Assembly: GCA_963715675.1 (NCBI GenBank) | Contig: OY970265.1 | Location: 3,038,001 to 3,102,000, forward strand | DNA: 64,000 bases | Direction: 5' to 3' | From: DASVWZ01 sp963715675 | GTDB lineage: Bacteria > Acidobacteriota > Terriglobia > Terriglobales > Acidobacteriaceae | Part shown: positions 33,320 through 42,525 of the stretch, piece by piece | How the letters are laid out: every line of letters starts with the position of its first letter | Numbering within the stretch: the first letter of the stretch is position 1 | Notes under the pieces: generated by a model | Databases searched by the model: none | What the model was told of the DNA's origin: nothing | Seen by the model: only the letters and a program-made list of their open reading frames with translations | Made by a program: the position numbers and the translations under genes

Positions 33320-33730
33320 ATGAAAAGAAGCAAACGACTCCCTAAGAAGAACCCGCACACCGGCTCATGGGTGGAGAAGAAGCCCCACCCTGGGTTTCGC
33401 GGCTACCCTGTCGCTACCGTGGCCTTCTATGGGCCAACTGACAAGCTCGCCACCAAGGTCGTGGTAAGCATCTTCCTGGCCGAAAAGCATGACCCGGATT
33501 TTCTTGAGCGTTGGTCTACCGATGGCAACGTGGACGCGCGCCTTGATCCCGCCATCGGGGAGCAGGTCCTCGGCTTCCTTAAGACCCATGCTCCCCGCTC
33601 TACCGCGGTCGCCGACAGGATCATCGGCTGCCCACACGAGGAAGGCATCGACTACCCGGACGGGACCTCCTGTCCGCAATGTCCCTGTTGGGCCGGCCGA
33701 GACCGCTTCACCCACGAGCGCGTTCAGTGA
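33320..33730 (+). CDS. Conserved hypothetical protein with cysteine-rich C-terminus
   Basis: 136 residues. The N-terminus is basic (MKRSKRLPKKNPHTGSWVEK), followed by FRGYPVATVAFYGPTDKLA and a C-terminal motif CPHEEGIDYPDGTSCPQCPC with WAGRDRF. Four cysteines plus histidine could bind zinc. I recognise this as a recurring bacterial hypothetical family but know no function. It lies 17 bp after the ccm operon and before the restriction-modification genes. Confidence 0.8.
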   Translation: MKRSKRLPKKNPHTGSWVEKKPHPGFRGYPVATVAFYGPTDKLATKVVVSIFLAEKHDPDFLERWSTDGNVDARLDPAIGEQVLGFLKTHAPRSTAVADRIIGCPHEEGIDYPDGTSCPQCPCWAGRDRFTHERVQ

Positions 33731-33913
33731 AGCGAGCGGGCGCCGGGAAAGCATGCCTGCTGCCTCCTCGTGATATTCGCCTTGTATTCGCTCCTTGCTT
33801 TGTGTAAGAATCAGACACAAAGGTACTAACCAATCCACATCCGGCACCTGTTTTGCAAGCGATTCACAGTTGCCGCCATGAACCGCGAGAGTGTACAAGG
33901 GATTTTCCCGACA

Positions 33914-34606
33914 ATGGCCACAGTTCTTCAACCACCTCCGCACCCGATGAAGCCGACTCCCGGAACGGAACGGGGTTCCCGCTACGAACCGTTGGCGTCG
34001 GTCTGGTGCGGCGAAGATAGTGAACTGCTGGAGCGAATGCTTGATTTTTATCCGCGCAAGAGGCCCCGTAGAATTCTTGACGCAACTATCAACGGCGGTC
34101 GCTTCTGGCGAAACAGCAAGCGAAGCGTAGTAGGCATGGACATCGACCCGCGGCATAACCCCGACATCCTAGCCGACAACACGAAGATGCCGTTGGAAGA
34201 CAGTTCCTTTGATGTTATCGTTTACGATCCACCCCACATCCCTAATCAGGGAAAAGACAACAAGAAGGACTTCAATACGCGGTTCGGTCTGGTATTACGC
34301 TCATCGAAAGAAAATCACTACACTTTTACCCACACGTTCCCGCCATTCGTGCGCGAGGCCCACCGCGTGTTAAAAGAAGAAGGCATTCTGTTTTGTAAAA
34401 TCACCGACTACGTGCACCATCATCGCTACCAATGGGCGCACATTGAACTAATCAATGCGGCGTCCCAGGTGGGCTTCGTGCCCTGCGATTGCATCGTGAA
34501 AATTCGAAAAGGACCGATAATTGACCCAAAGTGGAAAACGGCCCACCACACCAGGCGGCAGCACTGCTACTGGTTGGTGTTTCGCAAATCGAAAAAGTGT
34601 GAGTAG
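33914..34606 (+). CDS. DNA methyltransferase of a type II R-M system
   Basis: 230 residues from ATG at 33914; an upstream ATG at 33878 is possible but lacks a ribosome site. Class I SAM-methyltransferase order: a motif I-like segment (RRILDATINGGRFW), GMDID as the acidic end of strand 2, and motif IV VYDPPH at residue 105. The last position is His instead of the usual Tyr/Phe/Trp. FVREAHRVLKEEGILFCKIT is motif VI-like. It lies 6 bp upstream of an XcyI-like endonuclease, so it probably protects the same site. Small and non-standard for an m4C enzyme. Confidence 0.82.
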   Translation: MATVLQPPPHPMKPTPGTERGSRYEPLASVWCGEDSELLERMLDFYPRKRPRRILDATINGGRFWRNSKRSVVGMDIDPRHNPDILADNTKMPLEDSSFDVIVYDPPHIPNQGKDNKKDFNTRFGLVLRSSKENHYTFTHTFPPFVREAHRVLKEEGILFCKITDYVHHHRYQWAHIELINAASQVGFVPCDCIVKIRKGPIIDPKWKTAHHTRRQHCYWLVFRKSKKCE

Positions 34607-34612
34607 TCGTGA

Positions 34613-35650
34613 TTGACTGTGACAGCTAAGGCCAAGAAAAACCCACCAACCTCAGCCAGCGATCTGACCGTCGCGCCTTCCTTGGCCCCACCTAGCTCAG
34701 CGCGGCAGGTGCGCTTTTATCAGCTGCTAGTTGCCGCGCGCAAGCAGTGGTTCATGGATGCGCTCTCCGAAGCCCTGGGCCGATTAGATCAAGGCATCGT
34801 CAAAGAGCAGGTCCGTATGTACGTGCCTGCTGATGTTCAAAGAATCCTCCCAGCCGCAGGTCTTCGCGACGAGTACGTTTTCCCTGTTCCCGCCGTCGTG
34901 GAAGCCAAGCCCTCATTGGTTGGCTACTATCGACTGCTCTTAGGCGCTCCACAGAAAAGCTTCTACAAGGGGTCGACAGGCATGGGCCGCTTCAAGGGTA
35001 TGGAGGAACTCGGCACCCTGTCGAAGAAAGCAGCGCCTTCGATACCCGGCTTCTGCAGAGCGATGGCGAAGCCGCTGGCAGAGCTCGTGCGCCAGATGCC
35101 GAACATCACTGAGCGTGACCTGCGCGAACTGCCTCTGCTCACGTTCGGCTCTCAGTTGCAAGGTTCCAACAACACACAGATTGGCAAGACCGCGATGAAA
35201 GAGGTTTTCGTCGCTGTCAAAGAGATCGTCGCCAAGTACATCGTGACAACAACCGTCAACAGGCTAACGTTGAAGAACTCCGCGGGGCGGGCAGTGTTCA
35301 TTACCCTATCGCATGACCCTGACCTCTGTGTCCAAGAGCAAGTCGACGACCGCATACATCACCGGGTCGCGATCGAGGTCAAAGGCGGCACGGACGTGAG
35401 CAACGCTCACAACCGGGCCGGCGAAGCTGAGAAGTCGCACCAGAAAGCGAAGAAGTTCGGATTTCCCGAGTTTTGGACGATAATCTCGAAGCAGGGTCTA
35501 GAGCTTTTCAAGTTGCAAGCAGAATCGCCGACCACGAATCACTGGTTTGACGTTGCAGACGTTCTTGCTCGAAAGGGTAGAGACTGGGATGACTTCAGAC
35601 AGCGGCTGGCCGGGGCTTGTGCCATCCCACTCGACTTGCGAAACAAATAG
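34613..35650 (+). CDS. XcyI-family type II restriction endonuclease
   Basis: 345 residues. The nuclease core shows VDDRIHHRVAIEVKGGTDVS with E255 and K257, a PD-(D/E)xK type site, followed by AHNRAGEAEKSHQKAKKFGF. The overall layout (RFYQLLVAARKQWFMDALSE; FYKGSTGMGRFKGMEELGTL) fits the XcyI/Cfr9I family, whose members cut CCCGGG. Recognition here is by family only. Start is TTG or GTG (34613 or 34619), 6-12 bp after the methyltransferase stop. The pair looks recently acquired and lies between unrelated housekeeping genes. Confidence 0.85.
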   Translation: MTVTAKAKKNPPTSASDLTVAPSLAPPSSARQVRFYQLLVAARKQWFMDALSEALGRLDQGIVKEQVRMYVPADVQRILPAAGLRDEYVFPVPAVVEAKPSLVGYYRLLLGAPQKSFYKGSTGMGRFKGMEELGTLSKKAAPSIPGFCRAMAKPLAELVRQMPNITERDLRELPLLTFGSQLQGSNNTQIGKTAMKEVFVAVKEIVAKYIVTTTVNRLTLKNSAGRAVFITLSHDPDLCVQEQVDDRIHHRVAIEVKGGTDVSNAHNRAGEAEKSHQKAKKFGFPEFWTIISKQGLELFKLQAESPTTNHWFDVADVLARKGRDWDDFRQRLAGACAIPLDLRNK

Positions 35651-35771
35651 GGGGCGCCTCTCTCCCGCGTCCTCCGCGAGACGTGACGATTCGCCATCCC
35701 CGCCACGCCCCCAGCAAGGGCCACAGATCAAGAGCAGCTTCCGCCGCCCCTCGCCACCACAAAAGCAAAAC

Positions 35772-35792
35772 CCCGGACGGCGTCCGTCCGGG
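35772..35792. terminator. GC hairpin downstream of the restriction gene
   Basis: CCGGACG and CGTCCGG flank a short loop (whole: CCCGGACGGCGTCCGTCCGG plus G). It is a strong stem about 120 bp after the endonuclease stop, but without a T run; possible weak terminator or a repeat. Confidence 0.4.
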
Positions 35793-35867
35793 CGTGACCT
35801 GTCCAGCTACGATCACAATTATGGATACTTCGCAGCCACGTGTCTAGGTTACCCAAGGCTCGGCTGT

Positions 35868-36140
35868 CCCAGCCTTTCGCATTCCCTGCTAAGGCTGGGG
35901 TAGTTCGGTCGCTCGCCAACACGAAAATCTCCATCGCTCCCGCGCTCCACTTTCTCCTTGACACTCGGACCAGCGAACTGACATCCTCTATACATATATC
36001 TTATGGAGAACTTACAAAATTGCAACATAACTCCTTAGGAATCTAGATTTTACCCGTAAGCCCTTTGCAATCTATATTTTGCGGACCAAATCCCCGCAAC
36101 CTGATGATTCTGCTAGACCGAGGGGAGGGGGGTATACCCC
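35868..36140 (-). repeat. Dispersed ~270-bp element, copy A
   Basis: Read on the minus strand it starts with a C-rich tract (GTATACCCCCCTCCCC), CGGTCTAG, then a conserved core (GGTAAAATCTAGATTCCTAA, GGAGTTAT), GATATATG, GAGGATGTCAGTTCG, GTGTCAAGGAGAAAGTG and GATCGAAC-like sequence, ending in a hairpin CCCAGCCTT..AAGGCTGGG (35868-35899). Copies B and C are at 48622 and 48861. No convincing coding capacity. It fills much of the 680-bp gap between the restriction gene and htpX. Confidence 0.75.
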
Positions 36141-36251
36141 ATTTTTCGGGCGTTTTTCCAAATCGGAACAGCCACCAAAATCACCGAAATCCGCCGCTAA
36201 GCGTCCACAAATAGCTGTGCCAGCTCCAGGAAAAAAGCAACGCCAAAAGCG

Positions 36252-36276
36252 GCGGACAAGAGTGTCCGCCCCACAC
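36252..36276. repeat. 25-bp REP-like palindrome, copy 1
   Basis: GCGGACAAGAGTGTCCGC, a near-palindrome, followed by CCCACAC. Nearly identical 25-mers occur at 45678-45702 and inside lolE at 54868-54892. Confidence 0.8.
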
Positions 36277-36332
36277 GTCTCGCCTGGTTGAATCTCCCCG
36301 CTTCGCGTACCATCTAATCTATCGAGACTGCT

Positions 36333-37196
36333 ATGGGAAACACTTTTAAGACCGCGTTCCTGCTGACCCTGCTCACGCTGCTGCTGATGTTTATTGGCCG
36401 GGCTTTTGGCGGGCAGAACGGCATGCTTCTGGCGCTGGCGTTCGCGGCGGTGATGAACTTTGTGTCCTATTTCTATTCGGACAAGATTGCGCTGGCCATG
36501 TATCGCGCCCAGCCGGTGACACGCGAGCAATTGCCGCGCGCGTATGCGGCAGTCGAGCGGCTGACCCAGAAAATCGGCATTCCCATGCCGAAGATCTACG
36601 TTATCCCCAACGATTCGCCGAACGCGTTTGCCACCGGACGCAATCCGGCGCATGCTTCGGTCGCGGTGACGCAGGGCATCCTCAACCTGCTTACCGACGA
36701 GGAACTGGAAGGCGTGCTGGCGCACGAACTGGGACACGTGAACAATCGCGACATCCTGATCAGTTCGGTCGCCGCCACGGTTGCGGGCGCGATCACGATG
36801 CTGGCCAGCATGGGACGCTGGGCCATGTTTTTCGGCGGGATGGGAGGTCGTGATAACAGGGATCGAGGCGGCGGAATCGGCGCGCTTCTTATGCTGATTC
36901 TGGCACCGATTGCGGCTTCGCTGATTCAACTGGCGGTGTCGCGTTCGCGCGAGTACCAGGCGGACGCGACCGGCGCGCATTTCACCGGCAATCCGTATGC
37001 CTTGGCCAGCGCGCTGCAGAAGCTGGACGCGTACTCGCGGCGTCTGCCGATGCAGGCCACGCCATCGACGGCGCACTTGTTCATCATTCAGCCGCTGCTC
37101 GGCGGAATGAGCTTTGGGAACCTGTTCTCAACGCATCCGCCCATCGCCAAGCGCATCGAGCGGCTGACGGGACGCCCGGCGGAGTTTATGCAGTAG
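36333..37196 (+). CDS. htpX: Membrane metalloprotease HtpX
   Basis: Zinc protease that degrades misfolded membrane proteins. 287 residues. Two N-terminal spans, the zinc motif HELGH with H131, E132 and H135, two more spans (VAATVAGAITMLASMG; GALLMLILAPIAASLIQLAV), then SRSREYQADATGAHF containing the third ligand, and STHPPIAKRIERL. Only a weak ribosome site is seen. Stands alone between the repeat-rich spacer and moxR. Confidence 0.97.
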   Translation: MGNTFKTAFLLTLLTLLLMFIGRAFGGQNGMLLALAFAAVMNFVSYFYSDKIALAMYRAQPVTREQLPRAYAAVERLTQKIGIPMPKIYVIPNDSPNAFATGRNPAHASVAVTQGILNLLTDEELEGVLAHELGHVNNRDILISSVAATVAGAITMLASMGRWAMFFGGMGGRDNRDRGGGIGALLMLILAPIAASLIQLAVSRSREYQADATGAHFTGNPYALASALQKLDAYSRRLPMQATPSTAHLFIIQPLLGGMSFGNLFSTHPPIAKRIERLTGRPAEFMQ

Positions 37197-37198
37197 CC

Positions 37199-37315
37199 GC
37201 TGTCAGCTATCAGCTCTCAGCCATCAGCAAAGGGCGATTAACCCTCACCTGGTTTTTCCCCGGGCACCGCTCAGGGATCAGGAAGGTCAAGAGTTCCAAA
37301 CTGAGAGCTGACAGC
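37199..37315. repeat. Inverted repeat between htpX and moxR
   Basis: GCTGTCAGCTATCAGCTCTC plus AG at 37199-37220 pairs with CTGAGAGCTGACAGC at 37301-37315. It is built of AGCT/CAGC words that also occur at 11070, 14396 and 59445. Might serve as a terminator for htpX, but there is no T tract. Confidence 0.55.
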
Positions 37316-37382
37316 CGATGGCTGAAAGCTTGTTCACCTCCGTAACGGCTGCCTCATCGCACGCCATAGTAGAATCCTCGTA

Positions 37383-38342
37383 ATGTCACCTGAAACCGCC
37401 ATTGCCGTATCGCATCGCGCGGCGCAGCTGGAAACTGCCTTGCGAAAGGTGATACGCGGCAAGGACGATGTGGTCCGCCTGTCGGTGGTTTGCCTGCTGG
37501 CGCGCGGACATTTGCTGATTGAAGGCGTCCCCGGCGTAGGCAAGACGACGCTCGGCCAGGCGATTGCACGCGCCCTGGAATGCGGCTTCCAGCGTGTGCA
37601 GTTCACCAGCGACATGCTGCCTTCGGACGTGATCGGGATATCCATTTATTCGGCGGTGGAGCAGGAGTTCGAGTTCAAGCGCGGCCCGGTGTTTACCAAC
37701 GTTCTGTTGGCCGACGAGATCAATCGGACGACTCCCAAGACGCAGTCGGCGCTGCTGGAGGCGATGAACGAGAACCAGGTCACGGTGGATGCGCATTCGT
37801 ATGCGCTGCCACAACCTTTTCTGGTGATTGCGACGCAGAACCCGGTGGAACATCACGGGACTTATCCCCTGCCGGAGTCGCAGTTGGACAGGTTTCTGAT
37901 GCGGGCCCGGATGGGCTATCCGGATGCAAATGCGGAGCGGGAAATCCTGCGCTCCGAGGCGGGAACGACGATGCTGGAAGGGATGAAGCCCGTGCTCAGC
38001 GCAGCGGATGTGGTGGAGATGCAGCAGGCGGTAACGCAGATCCGGGTGGACGATTCCCTGGTGCAGTACACGCTGGCCATGGTGAGAAAGACGCGGGAGT
38101 CGGAACATCTGTCGCTGGGAGTGTCGCCGAGGGGATCGCAAATGCTATACCGGGCCGCCCAGGGAATGGCCTTCCTCGAAGGCCGCAGTTTTTGCACGCC
38201 GGAAGACTTCAAACCGCTGGTGGTGCCGGTATTCGCGCACCGGGTAGTGGTGAATGGGCTCTACGCTTCAACGCTAAAGAAATCCGAACAGGCCGAGCAG
38301 GTGCTCCGCGAGATTGTGGAGAGCACGCCGGTACCGGTGTGA
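37383..38342 (+). CDS. MoxR-type AAA+ ATPase
   Basis: 319 residues. Walker A EGVPGVGKTTL, Walker B NVLLADEINRTTPKTQSALL, sensor 1 VIATQNPVEHHGTYPLPESQ and LDRFLMR. MoxR ATPases act as chaperones, usually with DUF58 and VWA proteins; here neither follows, and the next gene is a DUF4149 membrane protein. The isolated position is unusual for the family. Confidence 0.95.
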   Translation: MSPETAIAVSHRAAQLETALRKVIRGKDDVVRLSVVCLLARGHLLIEGVPGVGKTTLGQAIARALECGFQRVQFTSDMLPSDVIGISIYSAVEQEFEFKRGPVFTNVLLADEINRTTPKTQSALLEAMNENQVTVDAHSYALPQPFLVIATQNPVEHHGTYPLPESQLDRFLMRARMGYPDANAEREILRSEAGTTMLEGMKPVLSAADVVEMQQAVTQIRVDDSLVQYTLAMVRKTRESEHLSLGVSPRGSQMLYRAAQGMAFLEGRSFCTPEDFKPLVVPVFAHRVVVNGLYASTLKKSEQAEQVLREIVESTPVPV

Positions 38343-38423
38343 GGGTGGCGGCGAGCTGGCAGTGGCGTTTCTTAGGCGGACATCCGGCTGGCCTTTCACT
38401 GCCGACGGCGCGATAATTCCTTC

Positions 38424-38906
38424 ATGTCATTTCTTCGCTATCTCATGTTGTTATCTCTGATCGTCTGGCTGGGTGGGCTGATCTTCTTCGCCTTCGTTCT
38501 GGCGCCCACAGCTTTTTCCGTTCTTCCAACCCGCCATATGGCCGGCAGTGTCGTGGGCAAGTCACTGGTTACGCTGCATTGGATGGGGATCATTGCAGGG
38601 GTGGTCTATTTGGTTACATCGCTGCTGTACAGCCGGCTGACGATGGGCACGGCTCATCCATTCGCGGCGCGGAATATTCTGGTGGTTCTGATGCTCGCGC
38701 TGACGCTGGGGTCGCAGTTCGGCATCATTCCGCGGATGGAAAGGCTGCGAGCTTCGATTGGCCTGATAGATTCCGTGCCGCCCGATAATCCTGCGCGCAT
38801 GGAATTTGATGGGCTGCACGTTTGGTCCACGCGGGTTGAAGGCGGAGTGCTGCTGCTGGCGCTGGTGCTGACCTATCTGACGGCGCAGCAATTTGCGGCA
38901 CGCTGA
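38424..38906 (+). CDS. DUF4149 membrane protein
   Basis: 160 residues with four hydrophobic segments: YLMLLSLIVWLGGLIFFAFV, LHWMGIIAGVVYLVTSLLY, ILVVLMLALTLGSQFGIIP, VEGGVLLLALVLTYLT. The pattern WLGG..FF.FV.AP fits DUF4149 (TMEM205-like). Function unknown; the family is found with heme or copper handling genes in some bacteria. Lies between moxR and ychF. Confidence 0.85.
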   Translation: MSFLRYLMLLSLIVWLGGLIFFAFVLAPTAFSVLPTRHMAGSVVGKSLVTLHWMGIIAGVVYLVTSLLYSRLTMGTAHPFAARNILVVLMLALTLGSQFGIIPRMERLRASIGLIDSVPPDNPARMEFDGLHVWSTRVEGGVLLLALVLTYLTAQQFAAR

Positions 38907-39030
38907 TTGGCTACGGAATGGGCTCTTCAGGCGCTGAGGCCAGCACGGTTTTGGCGATCTCGATTGCATCGTTTATCCTGCAAATGGCTCTGGCTGGAAG
39001 CCCGAGGGCAGCGACCGAGAGCCAACTCTT

Positions 39031-40110
39031 ATGAAAACTGGAATTATTGGTCTGCCGCAGGTGGGCAAGACATCTCTGTTTCGCATTTTGACCCGGGCGC
39101 ATGTTGCCGAAGCGCGCAATCCTCGCGAGGCTCACGTTGGGGTGGCGAAAGTCCCCGACGATCGACTGGATCGCCTGGCCGCTCTCTACAATCCCAAGAA
39201 GTTGACGCATGCGTCGGTCGAATATGTGGATGTGGGTGCGATCGGGCAAGAGGCCCTGAAGGAAACCGCGTACCTGGGAAACCTGCGAGGTGTCGACGCG
39301 CTGGCCCATGTGCTACGGGCCTTCGAGGATGATTCGATTCCTCACGTGGGAGCGATCGATCCGCTGCGCGACATCAAGAATGTGGAATTCGATCTTATGG
39401 TCAGCGATCTGGGCCAGATTGAAAAGCGCCTGGAACGGCTGGAAAAAGACTTGAAGAAGATGCGGACGCCTGATCTGGAAAAAGAATTCGAGTTGCTCAA
39501 TCGGGCCAAGGCGCATCTTGAGACTGAGCACCCGTTGCGCGAGCTGGAGATGACGCCCGAGGACAAGAAGCGGCTTCGCGGATTCATGTTTCTGAGCGAA
39601 AAGCCGATTCTGTATGTGCTCAATGTGAGTGAAACCGCGGAATTGGGGAAAGAGCTTGAGCAAGCGGCCACGAAATATGGGTTGACCGAAGTGGCGTCGA
39701 GGTCGAACGCGGGAGCGGCTGCGATTTGCGGGACAGTCGAGGCGGAACTCGCGGAAATGAGCGACGCGGAGGCAGCCGAGTTTCTCTCCAGTTATGGATT
39801 GACCGAAAGCGGGCTGACCCGCGTGATCCGCACGACCTACACGCTACTTGGCCTGATTTCATTTTTTACCGCCGGCGAAGATGAGTGCCGGGCCTGGACG
39901 GTTCCGGTCCGCAGCCGTGCAGTCGAGGCTGCCGGGGCGATCCATTCGGACCTGGGGCACCATTTTATCCGCGCGGAAACGATTCGCTGGGACCAGTTGC
40001 TGGAAGCCGGATCAGAAGCCAACGCGCGGGCCCGTGGCACGTTACGGCTGGAAGGCAAGGAGTACATTGTGCAGGACGGAGACGTCATGCACATCCGGCA
40101 TAGCGGGTAG
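39031..40110 (+). CDS. ychF: Redox-regulated ATPase YchF
   Basis: Obg-related P-loop protein that prefers ATP and associates with ribosomes. 359 residues. Walker A GLPQVGKTSLF (Gln replaces the usual Asn, and Thr-Ser replaces Ser-Thr), VEYVDVGAIG as the G3 region, a coiled-coil insertion (QIEKRLERLEKDLKKMRTPD), NVSE in the G4 place, and a C-terminal TGS domain (YTLLGLISFFTAGEDECRAW.. GDVMHIRHSG). The G1 and G4 forms are slightly unusual for the family. Confidence 0.95.
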   Translation: MKTGIIGLPQVGKTSLFRILTRAHVAEARNPREAHVGVAKVPDDRLDRLAALYNPKKLTHASVEYVDVGAIGQEALKETAYLGNLRGVDALAHVLRAFEDDSIPHVGAIDPLRDIKNVEFDLMVSDLGQIEKRLERLEKDLKKMRTPDLEKEFELLNRAKAHLETEHPLRELEMTPEDKKRLRGFMFLSEKPILYVLNVSETAELGKELEQAATKYGLTEVASRSNAGAAAICGTVEAELAEMSDAEAAEFLSSYGLTESGLTRVIRTTYTLLGLISFFTAGEDECRAWTVPVRSRAVEAAGAIHSDLGHHFIRAETIRWDQLLEAGSEANARARGTLRLEGKEYIVQDGDVMHIRHSG

Positions 40111-40198
40111 GAGAGTTTCACGGTGCGGTTCCCGTTCTCGGAACCCCTCGATAGGCTGGCCTCGACACGGTTGTCCCATCACCGGGCGGTAGCCGGAC

Positions 40199-41434
40199 TC
40201 ATGGCGTCCGCACGAAACCGTGATACGCGCCGTTCTTGTCCGCGTAGGTGCCCGCGATAGCCCCCGCCGCGTTGATGCTGATGCCGAGTGTTCCCTGATC
40301 CGGGGGACCGTTCCCCTTCGCCGCCAGCCATGCCAGCAAGATGTTGCCGCCTGCGCCCGGTGCGTCGAAGGTGGTTATCTTGCCATTGGTGGCGCGTACA
40401 AAGCCGTGAGCGACATTGCTCGAGTCTGAGTAGGTTCCCGCGATGACCCCCGCGGTGTTGACGCTCAAGCCGGCGGTTCCTGGAATCCAGCCAGTTCCCT
40501 TGCTTGCGCCAGGAACCTTGAAGGTGGTTATCTTGCCATTGGCGGCGCGCAGGAATCCGTGATCCAGGCCGCTCGTGTCTGCGTAGCCTCCCGCGATAAC
40601 CCCCGCCGTGTTGATGCTGCTGCCGGCGGTTCCCTGGTTCCTACCTTTGCCTGCGCCCGAAGCGTCAAAGTCGGTTATCTTGCCACTGGCGGCGCGGATG
40701 AAGGCGTGACCGGCACCGCCCGCGTCCCTGTAGGTCCCGGTGACGGCCCCAGCCGTGTTGATGTTGAGGGAGACGGTTCCGTGATGCTTGCTCGTGTCTG
40801 CGCCGGGAGCCTCGAATTCGGTGATCTTGCCATTGGCAGACCGCACGAACCCGTGATACGCATCGCTCGCGTCAAAGTACATTCCCGCGATGGCCCCTGC
40901 CGTGTTGATGCTATTGGGGATGGTTCCCTGATATGCGCCCGTTCCGGCGTCCGGAGCGTCAAATTGGGTGATCTTGCCATTGGCTGCCCGCACGAACCCG
41001 TGTTGCAGATTGCTCGAGTCGAAATAAAATCCCGTAGCGGCCGCCGCCGTGTTGATACTAATGGCGACGGTTCCCTGGTGTGCGCCGGTACCTGCGCCGG
41101 GAGCGTCGAATTCGGCTATCTTGCCATTGGCAGTCCGCACGAACCCGTGCAGCACATTGCCCGCGTCGATGTAGCCTCCCGCGATAGCCCCGGCCGTGTT
41201 GATGCTGAAGCCTACGGTTCCCTGAAGCGTGCCCGTGCCTGCGTCCGGTGCCTCGAATTCGGTGAAGGTGGGCTTGCTGCCAGGCCTGATTCCGGCTGTT
41301 CCCTGTTGCTGCGCGGGCGTCACCGCGGCGAAAAGCAGGCAGAGGCCAAGAACAGCAGTGGTTACAAGCCCTCTCCCGCTGGAGCGTGGCTGCGCTTCCG
41401 GCCCGGACAACACTAACAACATCGCCTTCGTCAT
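40199..41434 (-). CDS. Secreted HAF-like repeat protein
   Basis: 411 residues from ATG at 41434, chosen for AGGAGGACGAGG directly upstream; the frame extends far beyond it without support. Signal peptide around GLVTTAVLGLCLLFAAVTPA. The mature part is seven to eight tandem units of about 40-45 residues with the pattern FDAPGAGTG..QGT..SINTAGAIAGxYxD....HGFVRxANGKI, resembling extracellular HAF-type repeats that probably form a beta-propeller. Exported; ligand unknown. DNA repeats make recombination likely. Confidence 0.88.
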   Translation of the reverse strand: MTKAMLLVLSGPEAQPRSSGRGLVTTAVLGLCLLFAAVTPAQQQGTAGIRPGSKPTFTEFEAPDAGTGTLQGTVGFSINTAGAIAGGYIDAGNVLHGFVRTANGKIAEFDAPGAGTGAHQGTVAISINTAAAATGFYFDSSNLQHGFVRAANGKITQFDAPDAGTGAYQGTIPNSINTAGAIAGMYFDASDAYHGFVRSANGKITEFEAPGADTSKHHGTVSLNINTAGAVTGTYRDAGGAGHAFIRAASGKITDFDASGAGKGRNQGTAGSSINTAGVIAGGYADTSGLDHGFLRAANGKITTFKVPGASKGTGWIPGTAGLSVNTAGVIAGTYSDSSNVAHGFVRATNGKITTFDAPGAGGNILLAWLAAKGNGPPDQGTLGISINAAGAIAGTYADKNGAYHGFVRTP

Positions 41435-41669
41435 CCTCGTCCTCCTGAATAGTGCGCGCATCATCATCGTGATGGTTCTACAGTTGGGACTTCCCTGTTG
41501 ACCTCGAAAACGGCACCATTGTACGCCCATCCCGCCTTTCATGGCTCGGGATTGGCATCGGTGTGTCCCAGTTGGCAGTGTGCCACGAGCAACACGCAGT
41601 AATCTGTGATATATGAACACCAACTGGAAGCTGAGAAACGAGACTGAGAACTGATATGCTACGGATCGC

Positions 41670-42401
41670 ATGAATCCTATTCTCGTGAGCCTCCTGCTGG
41701 GCCTCACTGCAGCCAGCGCCAACGTTTTCGGCGGGGCCATCATTGTTCAGCGGCAATGGGAGCGCCGCTATCTGAACTACTTCGTAGCGTTAGGCGCGGG
41801 GTTCATGCTGGCGACCGCTCTGGTGGAGATGGTGCCGGAGAGCCTGAGTCTACGGGGCAAGAGCGCCGGTTTCCTGGTGCTGCTCGGTTACCTGATCATT
41901 CACTTTTTCGAGCACACGGTGACCCCGCATTTTCATTTTGGCGAAGAAACCCACAAAGACGAATTTGTCCACTCTCACAAGGGATACTCCGTCTTGCTGG
42001 GGCTGGTGATCCATACTTTTTTCGATGGAATTGCGATTGCATCAGGCTTCATCGTTTCCAATTGGCTGGGCTGGATTATTTTCACTGCGGTGTTTCTGCA
42101 CAAGGTCCCGGAAGGCTTCACAGTGGCGTCCGTAATGCTGGCCAGCGGCCAGAGCCGCAACACAGCGTGGGGTGCTTCGATCGTTCTGGGAGCAGCCACG
42201 ATGGCGGGCGTGATGGTGATGGCGCTGGCCCGCCACCAGGTGGCGTTTGGCTTGCCGCTATCGGCGGGGGTAACGATTTACGTGGCCGCTTCCGACCTGG
42301 TTCCGGAGGTCAACAAAGAGCCAGGAGTGAAAATGGCGCTGTTGGTGTTCGTAGGAGCAGCGTTCATGTTCGTGCTGGACCGGCTATTCCACGTGCAATG
42401 A
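41670..42401 (+). CDS. ZIP-family metal transporter
   Basis: 243 residues with about 7-8 spans. A histidine-rich loop (FFEHTVTPHFHFGEETHKDE.. VHSHKG) precedes the metal-site helix LVIHTFFDGIAIASGF and the second helix FLHKVPEGFTVASV, both hallmarks of ZIP transporters (Zn or other divalent metals, import to the cytoplasm). Divergent from the HAF gene. No metal regulator nearby. Confidence 0.93.
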   Translation: MNPILVSLLLGLTAASANVFGGAIIVQRQWERRYLNYFVALGAGFMLATALVEMVPESLSLRGKSAGFLVLLGYLIIHFFEHTVTPHFHFGEETHKDEFVHSHKGYSVLLGLVIHTFFDGIAIASGFIVSNWLGWIIFTAVFLHKVPEGFTVASVMLASGQSRNTAWGASIVLGAATMAGVMVMALARHQVAFGLPLSAGVTIYVAASDLVPEVNKEPGVKMALLVFVGAAFMFVLDRLFHVQ

Positions 42402-42525
42402 GGGGCCTCTTCTGAAGCCGTGCGTGCCTGTGGAATTTCGCTCGACCTGGACAGATGGGGGCATCTGCCCCTATGTGAATTGCCCTTTCAGAACGATTCA
42501 TGAGGCCAGTTGCCGGCATGCGCCG

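Noticed and set aside
35728..36046. Short frames across the three-copy repeat (for example ending SSIHISYGELTKLQHNSLGI)
   Set aside because: Similar peptides can be read from copies A and C, but the frames are broken or shifted between copies and start in different places, so coding is not supported.
40199..41434. Tandem DNA repeats considered as a CRISPR or VNTR array
   Set aside because: The unit is about 120-135 bp, varies, and keeps one reading frame with conserved residues, so it is a protein repeat. No CRISPR array is seen anywhere in the window.
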